Below are positions 1-6,725 of a stretch of DNA of 11,042 nt, piece by piece. The stretch comes from Chlamydiota bacterium. Its GTDB lineage: Bacteria > Chlamydiota > Chlamydiia > Chlamydiales > SM23-39. Position numbers and translations under genes: made by a program. Below the pieces are notes generated by a model, which saw nothing but the letters and a program-made list of their open reading frames with translations, did no database searches and was not told the DNA's origin. The stretch covers positions 1-11,042 of the forward strand of contig JAJFML010000237.1 of NCBI GenBank assembly GCA_021772195.1. Direction: 5' to 3'. Every line of letters starts with the position of its first letter. Within the stretch, counting starts at the first letter, position 1.

Positions 1-133
1 CCATGAAGCCATAATAAATTTCCCCCTTTTTTCCAAAGATTATAACAATTTTTCAAAAAAAACGCTACTAAACAACTAAAATTCCAATCTTAAAAAAATA
101 ATTTTACAAAATCACATACAATAATTATTAATA

Positions 134-150
134 AAGAGGAACGCACTCTT
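134..150 (-). terminator. weak hairpin downstream of the first orphan gene
   Basis: On the minus strand, shortly after the TGA stop at 164-162, AAGAG and CTCTT can pair around a 7-nt loop and are followed by an AT-rich tail (TATTAATAATT). The stem is only 5 bp and there is no clean U run, so this is at best a weak intrinsic terminator. The rest of 1-133 is AT-rich sequence in which I see no gene. Confidence 0.22.
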
Positions 151-161
151 AGCAGCCTTTC

Positions 162-689
162 TCAAATATTTTTTAATAGCATCTGGACTAAAACCTCAGA
201 CTCTGACTTTTCAGAGAGAGAAGTGGGCGTATGTGTTTGACCTCTTAGCCAGAAAAGTGCCGTGGCTTGATTTTCCGCAACTTGTGTCGTTGTTGGAGAG
301 GGCTCTCTACTCGAAAAAATGGATCTTCCCTTTTGAGCGGGACGTACTTTGATTAACCTTGCAATCCTTGCATTGACACCCCGTGCTTTCACTTCAGGTG
401 GCGCTCCTTTTTTTTCATCTTCTTCAGAAGGAGGTTTGACAGGCTCCAGCAAGCCCACATCTAGCATAACTGCAGCAGGCATAACATGACCTGACTCTTC
501 CGGACTAGCATGTCTTGAAAAAACACCTAGGATCTCACCGAGCTCTACAGCTTGCTTACTTGCTGATGAAGGACTGTGTCCTTTTTCAAGAACTTCAGGT
601 GTTCTTGCAGACGAGGAATATCGCCTCTGATCATCTCCACCATACGCATGAACTTTAGATTTTCTGGGAAAACATCCACAAAGCTTCAT
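162..689 (-). CDS. hypothetical protein, 175 aa, Ser/Pro-rich, N-terminal CxC
   Basis: I do not recognise this protein. It is read from the ATG at 689-687, because the in-frame TTG at 719 lies inside a convincing minus-strand -10 box and would precede the transcript start. A weak purine stretch (AAGAGA) precedes the ATG. The product begins MKLCGCFPRK, is rich in Ser, Pro, Lys and Glu, and looks largely disordered: an SSSARTPE stretch near residues 25-32, a PPSEEDEKK stretch in the middle, and SSREPSPTTT later. I see no transmembrane segment, no cleavable signal peptide and no lipobox. The N-terminal Cys-x-Cys followed by basic residues resembles eukaryotic S-acylation sites, but that is speculation. 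It is divergent from efp, with which it shares the promoter region. A role as a secreted protein is conceivable but has no direct support. It is probably a real gene because of the length of the open frame and the promoter. Confidence 0.55.
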   Translation of the reverse strand: MKLCGCFPRKSKVHAYGGDDQRRYSSSARTPEVLEKGHSPSSASKQAVELGEILGVFSRHASPEESGHVMPAAVMLDVGLLEPVKPPSEEDEKKGAPPEVKARGVNARIARLIKVRPAQKGRSIFSSREPSPTTTQVAENQATALFWLRGQTHTPTSLSEKSESEVLVQMLLKNI

Positions 690-700
690 AGATCTCTTTT

Positions 701-731
701 TTGTTAATTTTTGCAACAATTATAGTATAAT
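701..731 (+). promoter_or_regulatory. possible efp promoter sharing a symmetrical -10 region
   Basis: The plus strand has a perfect TATAAT at 726-731. The upstream -35 is poor: TTGTTA at 701-706 with a long 19-bp spacer, or GTTAAT at 703-708 with 17 bp. Transcription from here would give efp a leader of about 140 nt. No better promoter is visible between 732 and 879, where TATAAA (785-790) lacks a -35 partner. Confidence 0.3.
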
Positions 732-747
732 TTTTCTTTAATATCCA
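719..747 (-). promoter_or_regulatory. sigma70/sigma66-like promoter for the 175-aa orphan
   Basis: The minus strand reads TGGATA at 747-742 (4 of 6 to TTGACA), a 17-bp spacer, then a perfect TATAAT at 724-719. Transcription would start near 712, giving a leader of about 23 nt before the ATG at 689. The -10 box is half of a 13-bp palindrome that also places TATAAT on the other strand. Confidence 0.5.
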
Positions 748-879
748 GATTAATACCACTAAAACAAATAATTAAAATTAATACTATAAATTTATATCTT
801 ATTTGCCCGTTCAAAGTTCAGCTTGCATCCAACTCTAAAATCGGCAAAAATACTTGAAAGCAAAAGCAATAGGAATACG

Positions 880-1446
880 ATGGCACAGATTACCACTAAT
901 GATATTAGGCCTGGAATGAAAATAGAAATTGATAATGCTCCCTATACGGTTGTAAATATCGAATTTATAAAACCTGGCAAAGGCCAAGCCTTTAATCGGA
1001 TAAAATTAAAAAATTTACTTACATCTAGAGTTGTCGAGAAGACCTATAAGTCTAGTGAAAAGCTACCCCTCGCAGATGTAGAAGAGCTGAAATATCGCCT
1101 CCTGTATACAGAGAGCGATGGCGCAGTCTTTATGCATGATGAAACATTTGAGCAAATCACCATTTCATTTGATACTATCAGAGAAAACAAACAATGGATG
1201 AAAGATGACACTCTATATGACATCATTCTTTATAAAGGAGAGGCAATTGATGTCATCCCTCCCACTTTCATGGAGCTGAAAATTACTGAAACCGCTCCTG
1301 GCGTTCGTGGCGACACAGCATCTGGCAGAGTACTTAAACCTGCGACGCTAGAGACCGACGCCAAAGTTCAAGTACCCATCTTTATTGAAGAAGGCGAACT
1401 CATTAAGATTGATACGCGCACAGGCGAGTATGTCTCCCGTGTCTAA
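880..1446 (+). CDS. efp: elongation factor P (EF-P)
   Basis: EF-P binds ribosomes stalled on polyproline stretches and helps peptide-bond formation. The product is 188 aa, the usual bacterial length, with the KOW-like N-terminal domain followed by the two OB domains. The exposed loop reads KPGKGQAF, placing the modifiable lysine at position 34 exactly as in E. coli EF-P. The C-terminal region carries the family's conserved pattern (GDTASGRVLKPATLETDAKVQVP). The start at 880 is chosen because MAQITTNDIRPG matches the usual N-terminus and AGGA sits about 5 nt upstream; a longer in-frame reading from a TTG at 823 would add a tail foreign to the family. The gene overlaps epmA by 17 bp, so the two are almost surely co-transcribed and translationally coupled. 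Lys34 together with an adjacent EpmA implies beta-lysylation, which also needs EpmB, not seen in this window. Confidence 0.97.
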   Translation: MAQITTNDIRPGMKIEIDNAPYTVVNIEFIKPGKGQAFNRIKLKNLLTSRVVEKTYKSSEKLPLADVEELKYRLLYTESDGAVFMHDETFEQITISFDTIRENKQWMKDDTLYDIILYKGEAIDVIPPTFMELKITETAPGVRGDTASGRVLKPATLETDAKVQVPIFIEEGELIKIDTRTGEYVSRV

Positions 1447-2317
1447 TATCCTATTCGAAAGAGCGAATATGCTAAAAGCTGTTCGCTCTTTTTTTGACCA
1501 GAGAAAAGTTCTCGAAGTCGATTGCACTCATCTTTTAGATTTTCCCCAAATTGACGCCCACATCGATGTGATGGAAGTAAAAGCATCTCATTCGATCAAA
1601 TACCTCCACACATCCCCTGAATATGAGATGAAAAAGCTCCTTGCAAAAGGATCAGGCGACATCTATCAAATAGCAAAAGTCTACCGAAAAGGCGAAGTAG
1701 GGAAAAGACATGCTCTCGAATTTACCATGATCGAGTGGTACAGGTTAGGCTTAACTCTTGAAGCGCTAATGGATGAAACGATAGAACTCATCCGCCTTTT
1801 CTTGGATTTAGACACACCAAAAAAAATCACTTATCAAGAGGCTTTTAAGCGATATCTTGGAATCGATCCTTTCACTCACGACCTATCTGAGCTAACAGGA
1901 GATTTAGATCTAAATAGAGACGCTCAACTAGACTACCTCTTCTCACACAAAATCGAGCCACACCTTGATTTTCATATTGTTACCGACTTCCCCCCTTCTC
2001 AGGCAGCACTTGCCAAAATAGATCAAACAGCTAAACGCTTTGAAGTCTTTGTAAACGGATTTGAGATTGCGAATGGATATGATGAGCTGCAAGATGAAAA
2101 AGAGCATCGAAGGCGTTTCAACGAACAAAATAGCATGAGAAAAGAGGCCTACCCTTTAGATGAAGAGTTTCTTTCTGTCATTGGCGATCTTCCCACCTGC
2201 TGCGGCGTATCGGTTGGATTTGATAGACTGATGATGAAAAAGCTTAAAGCAGACTCTATTCAAGAAATCTATCCATCTGCTTTTTTCCAATTGTTATATT
2301 CTGAAATGCCAAGCTGA
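1430..2317 (+). CDS. epmA: EF-P--(R)-beta-lysine ligase, EpmA (GenX/PoxA/YjeA family)
   Basis: EpmA is a truncated class II lysyl-tRNA synthetase paralogue that attaches (R)-beta-lysine to Lys34 of EF-P instead of charging tRNA. The 295-aa product has only the catalytic core and no N-terminal anticodon-binding domain, as expected. Visible motifs are TSPEY (61-65), the motif 2 region YRKGE (85-89) with H94, EFTMIEWYR (97-105), the family signature GFEIANGYDEL (210-220) and motif 3 GFDR (263-266). The start at 1430 gives MSPVSN followed by a region that aligns with E. coli EpmA; it lies inside the 3' end of efp. The residue matching E. coli Ala298, which sets substrate choice, appears to be Ser261 (GVSVGFDR against GVALGVDR, recalled from memory). 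The gene ends 20 bp before a palindromic repeat. The direct neighbour efp strongly supports EpmA over a plain LysRS fragment. Confidence 0.93.
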   Translation: MSPVSNILFERANMLKAVRSFFDQRKVLEVDCTHLLDFPQIDAHIDVMEVKASHSIKYLHTSPEYEMKKLLAKGSGDIYQIAKVYRKGEVGKRHALEFTMIEWYRLGLTLEALMDETIELIRLFLDLDTPKKITYQEAFKRYLGIDPFTHDLSELTGDLDLNRDAQLDYLFSHKIEPHLDFHIVTDFPPSQAALAKIDQTAKRFEVFVNGFEIANGYDELQDEKEHRRRFNEQNSMRKEAYPLDEEFLSVIGDLPTCCGVSVGFDRLMMKKLKADSIQEIYPSAFFQLLYSEMPS

Positions 2318-2337
2318 TATTTCGCAATATTACCACT

Positions 2338-2451
2338 GTGTAAACTGAATAAGTCATGTATTTCATGTTTTCCAAAAATCAGGGAAAAATCGATTTTTCC
2401 TGTGATTTTATAAAAAATCTAAAATACAGCACTTAATCAGTCTTTCCCTAA
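2338..2451 (-). repeat. palindromic MITE-like repeat, copy A (family 1)
   Basis: This stretch is one long imperfect inverted repeat. Its centre is a perfect 18-bp palindrome, GGAAAAATCGATTTTTCC (2384-2401), and its arms extend to ACTGAATAAG (2344-2353) and CTTAATCAGT (2432-2441). Its reverse complement matches the copy at 6709-6879: a 23-nt identical run (2344-2366 against 6845-6867) and a 17-nt identical run (2426-2442 against 6720-6736), plus further partial matches. It lies 20 bp after epmA. It has no coding capacity, so it would need a transposase in trans if mobile. Transcribed on either strand it would form a long hairpin, which may stop transcription or protect RNA ends. Confidence 0.85.
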
Positions 2452-2511
2452 CAGTCCGCTAGTCTAGATGTCCTTTTATTCACATCGTCAAAAGGCTGTA
2501 GATAGGGAAGA
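2441..2511. repeat. second inverted repeat next to copy A
   Basis: TCTTTCCCTAACAG (2441-2454) can pair with CTGTAGATAGGGAAGA (2496-2511), interrupted by a 3-nt bulge and one missing base, with an inner CCTTTT/AAAAGG stem (2472-2477 with 2490-2495). The left arm is the terminal box of copy A, so this may be a decayed head-to-head partner, like the arrangement seen at 6872-6945. The match is imperfect and could be partly chance. Confidence 0.4.
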
Positions 2512-2635
2512 TGAACCATGAGAAAAAAAGCTTGTTCAAATGGGCTTTGGATCTGCTCTGCCTTATGACTTCAGTATAATCAAATCTTTTTGAAACATAA
2601 AACTTAACCCTAGCTAAGGTGGCGCGATTCTAGAG

Positions 2636-2649
2636 CAGTCTTTCCTTAG
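2636..2649 (+). repeat. isolated terminal box of repeat family 1 at the nadE stop
   Basis: CAGTCTTTCCTTAG here matches the end box of copy A (CAGTCTTTCCCTAA, 2438-2451) at 12 of 14 positions. It includes the nadE stop codon (TAA on the minus strand, 2648-2646), so a repeat end abuts a gene's last codon, as in the kinase gene. I do not find a clear partner arm for a complete copy. Confidence 0.4.
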
Positions 2650-4283
2650 TTCCACCTTTGGACAATCGGAAAGATCCGTCCTTTGCTAAAAGACCTTTTG
2701 GAGACGCGTATTCCAGGAGATGCTTGTCTTCTCTTATATTCCGCTAAGTGAATGCGGTGCACTAGATCTTGCACGAGGGCTTTCTCTATCCCATGCTTTT
2801 CATGGATTTTTTCAATAGAAAGACAGTTTTCCACATACTCCTCCAATACAGTATCAACAATGCCGTATTCAGGAAGGCTATCTAGATCCTTTTGGTCAGG
2901 CCTCAGCTCTGCAGACGGCGCTTTTGTAATGATATTCTCAGGGATAGGTCCCTCTCTAAATTCGTTAATCCACCTACAAAGATCATAGAGAAGCGTCTTT
3001 TTTACATCGTTGATCACACCAAGACCGCCACACATATCTCCATATAGAGTGGAGTAGCCGAGTGCCATCTCACTCTTATTTCCTGTGGAGAGCACGATAT
3101 AGCCAAATTTATTGGAGAGAGCCATTAAGATGATGCCGCGGACGCGCGCTTGGATATTCTCTTCTGTCACATCCTCTTTTTTGCCCTCAAAGAAGGGTTT
3201 TAAAAGATTCTTAAACTCTTGAAAGGGCTCATCGACAGGAATGGTGATCATCTCCACACCCAAGTTTACAGCTAGTTGCTTGGCATCAGTAATACTAGAT
3301 TCTGATGAGTATTGAGATGGCATGGCAACTGTCAGCACATTTTCTTTTCCAAGAGCAGCTACGGCAAGACAGATCACAGCCGCAGAGTCAACGCCGCCAG
3401 ATGAACCAATAATTGCCTTTTTAAACCCCTGCTTAGAGAAATAATCTCTTATACCTAAAATGAGCGTGTGATAGAGATCTCCTAGAGGATCATAGGGAAA
3501 AGAAGTAGAGCAAATTTCTTTTTCCAAATCGGTAATCATATCATCTTCTTCAAAACCTTTTGCAGATTGAAGAAGCTTTCCATTTTTATCCATGTAAAGG
3601 CTAAATCCATCGAAGACAAGAGAATCATTTGCGCCCACTTGATTACACCAAATGATAGGACAACCCAGCGTCTTTGCGCAGGGAGCAAAGACATATTCAC
3701 GAAAGTCTCTTTTGGCAAAATAGTAGGGCGATGCGCTCAAATTGAGAAGAAGATCGGGGTTTTGATCTTTGATCTCTAAGACAGGATCACGGATATAGTT
3801 GGTAAAGAGAACGCCGCCGCCATGCTGCCACATATCCTCACAAATCAGAATACCGATGCGTTTTCCCTTATATTCAAAGACCTTTTGATCCTCTCCTGGT
3901 TCAAAATATCTTCTCTCATCAAAAATATCGTAGGTTGGAAGAAGAGTTTTGTCTTTATATCCAAGCAGCTTCCCATCACATAGAATTGCAGCACTATTGT
4001 AGAGCGCTTTCTCTTTTTCAAGCGGGTTCTTTCTGACTAAGCCAACGACGACAAAAAGCCCTTCTGTCTCTTTTTGTATAAGCAACAATTTATCATGCAT
4101 CGTTTGGACAAAAAGAGGAGAGAAGAGAAGATCTTCGGGAGGATAGCCGCAGATGGTGAGCTCTGGAAATAGAACCACATCCGCTTTAGCTTTTTTTGCT
4201 CGTCGAATAGCTTTTAGGATTTTCTCGGTATTACCATCTAAATCACCAACGGTAGGATTGATCTGAGCTGTAAATATGCGCAA
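2646..4283 (-). CDS. nadE: glutamine-dependent NAD+ synthetase
   Basis: NadE makes NAD+ from nicotinic acid adenine dinucleotide and ATP, using ammonia released from glutamine by its own N-terminal domain. The 545-aa product is a full two-domain enzyme. The nitrilase-type glutaminase half carries the catalytic triad Glu41 (FPELTICGYPPEDL), Lys112 (KTLLP) and Cys148 (ILICEDMW). The synthetase half starts with the ATP pyrophosphatase loop SSGGVDS (294-300) and continues with STGNKSE, GYSTLYGDMCGG and PSAELRPDQKD, all family hallmarks. The start codon is TTG at 4283-4281: MRIFTAQINPTVGDL fits the conserved N-terminus and a GGGAG ribosome site lies 7 nt upstream. It follows nqrF by 3 bp, so the two form an operon. 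Its presence implies that the organism can finish NAD synthesis itself rather than rely only on uptake from a host. Confidence 0.97.
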   Translation of the reverse strand: MRIFTAQINPTVGDLDGNTEKILKAIRRAKKAKADVVLFPELTICGYPPEDLLFSPLFVQTMHDKLLLIQKETEGLFVVVGLVRKNPLEKEKALYNSAAILCDGKLLGYKDKTLLPTYDIFDERRYFEPGEDQKVFEYKGKRIGILICEDMWQHGGGVLFTNYIRDPVLEIKDQNPDLLLNLSASPYYFAKRDFREYVFAPCAKTLGCPIIWCNQVGANDSLVFDGFSLYMDKNGKLLQSAKGFEEDDMITDLEKEICSTSFPYDPLGDLYHTLILGIRDYFSKQGFKKAIIGSSGGVDSAAVICLAVAALGKENVLTVAMPSQYSSESSITDAKQLAVNLGVEMITIPVDEPFQEFKNLLKPFFEGKKEDVTEENIQARVRGIILMALSNKFGYIVLSTGNKSEMALGYSTLYGDMCGGLGVINDVKKTLLYDLCRWINEFREGPIPENIITKAPSAELRPDQKDLDSLPEYGIVDTVLEEYVENCLSIEKIHEKHGIEKALVQDLVHRIHLAEYKRRQASPGIRVSKRSFSKGRIFPIVQRWN

Positions 4284-4295
4284 AAGTTAACTCCC
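4281..4295 (-). promoter_or_regulatory. ribosome binding site that fixes the nadE TTG start
   Basis: On the minus strand GGGAG (4295-4291) lies 7 nt before TTG (4283-4281) and overlaps the last codons of nqrF, whose TAA is at 4289-4287. No in-frame ATG is near, so the site and the conserved N-terminus together support a TTG start with coupling to nqrF translation. Confidence 0.7.
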
Positions 4296-5567
4296 AAAGT
4301 CATCGAGAACAATATTTTCTCTCGGCACGCCATACCTGTCAAGAAGATGCATCACAGCCTGGTTATGAAGTGGCGGCCCGCAAACATAGTAGAGACACTC
4401 ATCGGGCTCTTCCATCTTTTTTAACTGCCCCTCTTCAAATGCACGAAAGACAAAACCGGTTTTTAGCATATCATCACGGGGCCAGCCCCCTTTAAAATCC
4501 TCTTCCTCCGGCTCAGAAAGAACGAGATGGTATTTGAAATTTTCGAACTCTTTTTCAAGACTCTCAAAATCCTTTTGATAGATATTCTCTTTCAGCGATC
4601 TTGCCCCATACCAAATTGTGACCTTTCTCTTTGTTTTCTCTGTTTTAAAGAGGTGCATGATATGCGCTCTTCCAAAAGAAGATCCTGCTCCGCCAATCAA
4701 GAAGACAATCTCTTGATCTCCTCCCTTCATGTATGATTCTCCATAAGGACCCGATAGTTTCACACTATCTCCCTCTTTAAGAGAAAAGAGATAGGCAGAG
4801 CAAATGCCCCACGGCTTATTTGAGACCATCTTTGTTTTCGGATCGAAAGGCGGAGATGCAATCCGAATATTAAATTTGAAAATTTTGCCTTCAGCAGGAT
4901 AGGAAGCCATTGAGTAGGCCCTCATCACTTCTTCTGACGGCGAATAGTCGACATTCTTACCTAAAAGACCAAATTTTTCCCATTCGGGAATAAATTTTGC
5001 ATCAATCGTACTTTTCCAATCGAGAGTATTCGTATTATATTCAGGAACATGAAATTGCAAATAAGCTCCTGACCTATAATCGATTGCCTCAGGAAGCTCA
5101 ACTACCAACTCCTTGATGAACGTTGCAACGTTTTCATTGCTGATGACTTTTCCCTCATACTCCTTTACTTCCAGAAGCTCTTCAGGAATTTTGATCTGAA
5201 TATCATTTTTCACCTTACACTGACAAGAGAGACGCCACCCCTCATCGAGCTCTTTCTTGGTAAAGCTACCTTTATCTGTCTCAAGAAGCGGCCCTCCACC
5301 GTCAACTACCTGCACCTTGCACTGCTTGCATGTTGCCTTTCCCCCGCAAGGAGAGGGCACCTGGATTCCATTAGAGAGAAGAGAAAAGAGAAGAGTCGTT
5401 CCTGCCTGTGCCTCTTTGGTAAGGCTCTCATCTTCATTGATTAGAAGCCTGCATTCGCTAGACCCCACCAAACGAGCACGGGCATAGAGAATCATCAGAG
5501 AGAGCAGCACTCCAATGGAAATAAATGCGACAGCAGAAAACAGAGTTAATTTTAAGTCGATCATCAT
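4287..5567 (-). CDS. nqrF: Na+-translocating NADH:quinone reductase subunit F
   Basis: NqrF is the entry subunit of the Na+-NQR pump: it oxidises NADH through FAD and passes electrons to a 2Fe-2S centre, powering sodium export across the inner membrane. From the start chosen here the protein has 426 aa. One N-terminal membrane helix (about residues 6-28) is followed by a plant-type ferredoxin domain with Cys74, Cys80, Cys83 and Cys115 (PCGGKATCKQC, RLSCQ), the FAD motif RAYSMASYP (216-224), the nucleotide-binding GGAGSSFGR (292-300), YYVCGPPLH (393-401) and the terminal DDFGS. The start could equally be the next ATG (5564). A farther ATG at 5627 would add 20 lysine/isoleucine-rich residues before the helix and looks unlikely. 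No other nqr subunit is nearby, as in Chlamydia, where nqrF is also separate. It is followed immediately by nadE. Confidence 0.95.
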   Translation of the reverse strand: MMIDLKLTLFSAVAFISIGVLLSLMILYARARLVGSSECRLLINEDESLTKEAQAGTTLLFSLLSNGIQVPSPCGGKATCKQCKVQVVDGGGPLLETDKGSFTKKELDEGWRLSCQCKVKNDIQIKIPEELLEVKEYEGKVISNENVATFIKELVVELPEAIDYRSGAYLQFHVPEYNTNTLDWKSTIDAKFIPEWEKFGLLGKNVDYSPSEEVMRAYSMASYPAEGKIFKFNIRIASPPFDPKTKMVSNKPWGICSAYLFSLKEGDSVKLSGPYGESYMKGGDQEIVFLIGGAGSSFGRAHIMHLFKTEKTKRKVTIWYGARSLKENIYQKDFESLEKEFENFKYHLVLSEPEEEDFKGGWPRDDMLKTGFVFRAFEEGQLKKMEEPDECLYYVCGPPLHNQAVMHLLDRYGVPRENIVLDDFGS

Positions 5568-5626
5568 CTTTATAATAATTTGAAAATCAATTCTAATCAA
5601 GCTCTTGTAAAATAATTTATTTAACA

Positions 5627-5656
5627 TTCACTTAAAAGCCAAAAATACGCTAAAAT
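5627..5656 (+). promoter_or_regulatory. candidate promoter of the Ser/Thr kinase gene
   Basis: TTCACT (5627-5632, 4 of 6 to consensus), an 18-bp spacer and TAAAAT (5651-5656, 5 of 6) lie upstream of the kinase. Transcription would begin near 5663, giving a leader of about 25 nt that contains the AAGGAA ribosome site (5679-5684). Confidence 0.4.
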
Positions 5657-5687
5657 CTCATCCCCAAAAACCCCAATTAAGGAAATA

Positions 5688-6725
5688 ATGGCAGCTCTTT
5701 CATCCAACCTAGACGAATATAAAACCCCTGAGAACTCCAGATTTCGATCTTTGAGCGTTACAACTTCTGAAGATAGCTTATCACCTACCATCGAGCTATC
5801 TGAGGGCCCTTCAAGGTCGAGTCCATTATCGCCCATGCTAGAAGGTCTTTCCTATAGCGATAAAATCCAGGGACTTGGCAACCTTTTAACAGACGCTGGT
5901 TGGGACAGTCATTCTCTAGCTGGAATAGGAAGAAGTTCAAAAGTCTATCTTTTAGGAAACTCGGAATCCAAAAAATGCACCGTTCTTAAAATATTTAAAG
6001 ATAGAATCGGGCGCACAGCTCTAACAAAGGGAAGATATGGAGAAGCCTGCACTCTTGGACTAAACCTCCCTTGTACTCTTACCGCTCAAACTCTTTTCAC
6101 TTTGTCTGAGGACACGCTACTTGTGAGACGTAAATTCGAAGAGGTGACTGACAATGAAATGCACGTAGCTGCCCTTTTTCACTATCTGCCAGAAGCCATA
6201 AGTCTTTCTGATCGGATTGAAAAAAAACCCTTTTCAAAAGAGGCGTTTATCGACGCTGCCCTACACGTCGTGGATCGAATTAGGAACATACATGCAAATC
6301 GCATTATTCATAGGGATATTAAACCCGAAAACTTTTTAATAGGTGACAAAGGTCAGTACCCTGTCCACCTTTGCGATTTCGGACTCTCAGTAAAACTTCC
6401 TGAAGGATCAAACGAAATACAATTAGGAGTAGCTGGAAGCCCAGCCTATAAATCGATCGAGGCCAAAAAAGGTTCCTACTCATTTGCAACCGATCTCTGG
6501 TCTTTAGGAGTCCTTCTCTACAAAATGTGGGCAGGAGACCTCCCTAACAGTTTAAAACACATGGATTTAGGATCCCATAGTGTTTCCGGCGCCGATATTA
6601 CATTCCCAGAAGGCACCCCCGAAGTACTTAAACACCTCATTCAGAACCTGATGCATCCAACCCCATCCAAAAGACCCTCACTTGAAGAGAGCAGAGCAAT
6701 CTTAGTCTCCCTAAGGAGAGACTGA
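5688..6725 (+). CDS. Hanks-type serine/threonine protein kinase, soluble
   Basis: This is a eukaryotic-like protein kinase that should phosphorylate Ser/Thr using ATP. The 345-aa product has a Ser/Pro-rich, probably disordered N-terminus (about 1-60), then a kinase domain: glycine loop AGIGRSSKVY (78-87, third glycine replaced by Ser), ATP lysine K101 (VLKIF), catalytic loop HRDIKPEN (208-215, with D210 and N215), DFG (230-232), an activation segment ending SPAYKSIE (251-258, where the usual APE reads SIE but keeps the Glu), DLWSLGV (269-275) and the subdomain XI arginine R329 (KRPS). All catalytic residues are present, so activity is likely. There is no membrane segment or sensor domain, unlike PknD-type kinases. 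AAGGAA precedes the ATG. The last four codons and stop (LRRD) lie within a palindromic repeat, so the original C-terminus may have been replaced. Export into a host cell is possible but is only inferred. Confidence 0.92.
   Translation: MAALSSNLDEYKTPENSRFRSLSVTTSEDSLSPTIELSEGPSRSSPLSPMLEGLSYSDKIQGLGNLLTDAGWDSHSLAGIGRSSKVYLLGNSESKKCTVLKIFKDRIGRTALTKGRYGEACTLGLNLPCTLTAQTLFTLSEDTLLVRRKFEEVTDNEMHVAALFHYLPEAISLSDRIEKKPFSKEAFIDAALHVVDRIRNIHANRIIHRDIKPENFLIGDKGQYPVHLCDFGLSVKLPEGSNEIQLGVAGSPAYKSIEAKKGSYSFATDLWSLGVLLYKMWAGDLPNSLKHMDLGSHSVSGADITFPEGTPEVLKHLIQNLMHPTPSKRPSLEESRAILVSLRRD

Larger units (their letters stand above)
2318..2645. other. gene-free region between convergent epmA and nadE
   Basis: About 330 bp lie between two converging genes. 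The left third is a palindromic repeat copy (2338-2451). Next comes a second potential hairpin (2441-2511). The right end carries another copy of the repeat's terminal box (2636-2649) touching the nadE stop. Between 2512 and 2635 I see only an unconvincing 16-codon frame from the ATG at 2518 and no RNA gene. Transcripts from both sides must end here, and the hairpins are the obvious candidates. Confidence 0.6.

Noticed and set aside
823..879. Extension of EF-P upstream to a TTG at 823
   Set aside because: The added residues do not match the EF-P N-terminus, whereas the ATG at 880 gives the standard MAQITTND start with a ribosome site.
1385..1429. Extension of EpmA upstream into efp
   Set aside because: The extra 15 residues are out-of-frame efp sequence; the ATG at 1430 aligns with the family start.
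2518..2568. Small frame of 16 codons and possible transposase remnant
   Set aside because: Too short, no ribosome site fit and no recognisable transposase motif.
5562..5600. nqrF promoter TTGATT, 17 bp, TATTAT on the minus strand
   Set aside because: It would start transcription at the ATG itself, leaving no leader; possible but not convincing enough to list.
5568..5627. Longer NqrF start at 5627
   Set aside because: It adds 20 Lys/Ile/Phe-rich residues typical of translated AT-rich DNA in front of the normal membrane helix, with no good ribosome site.
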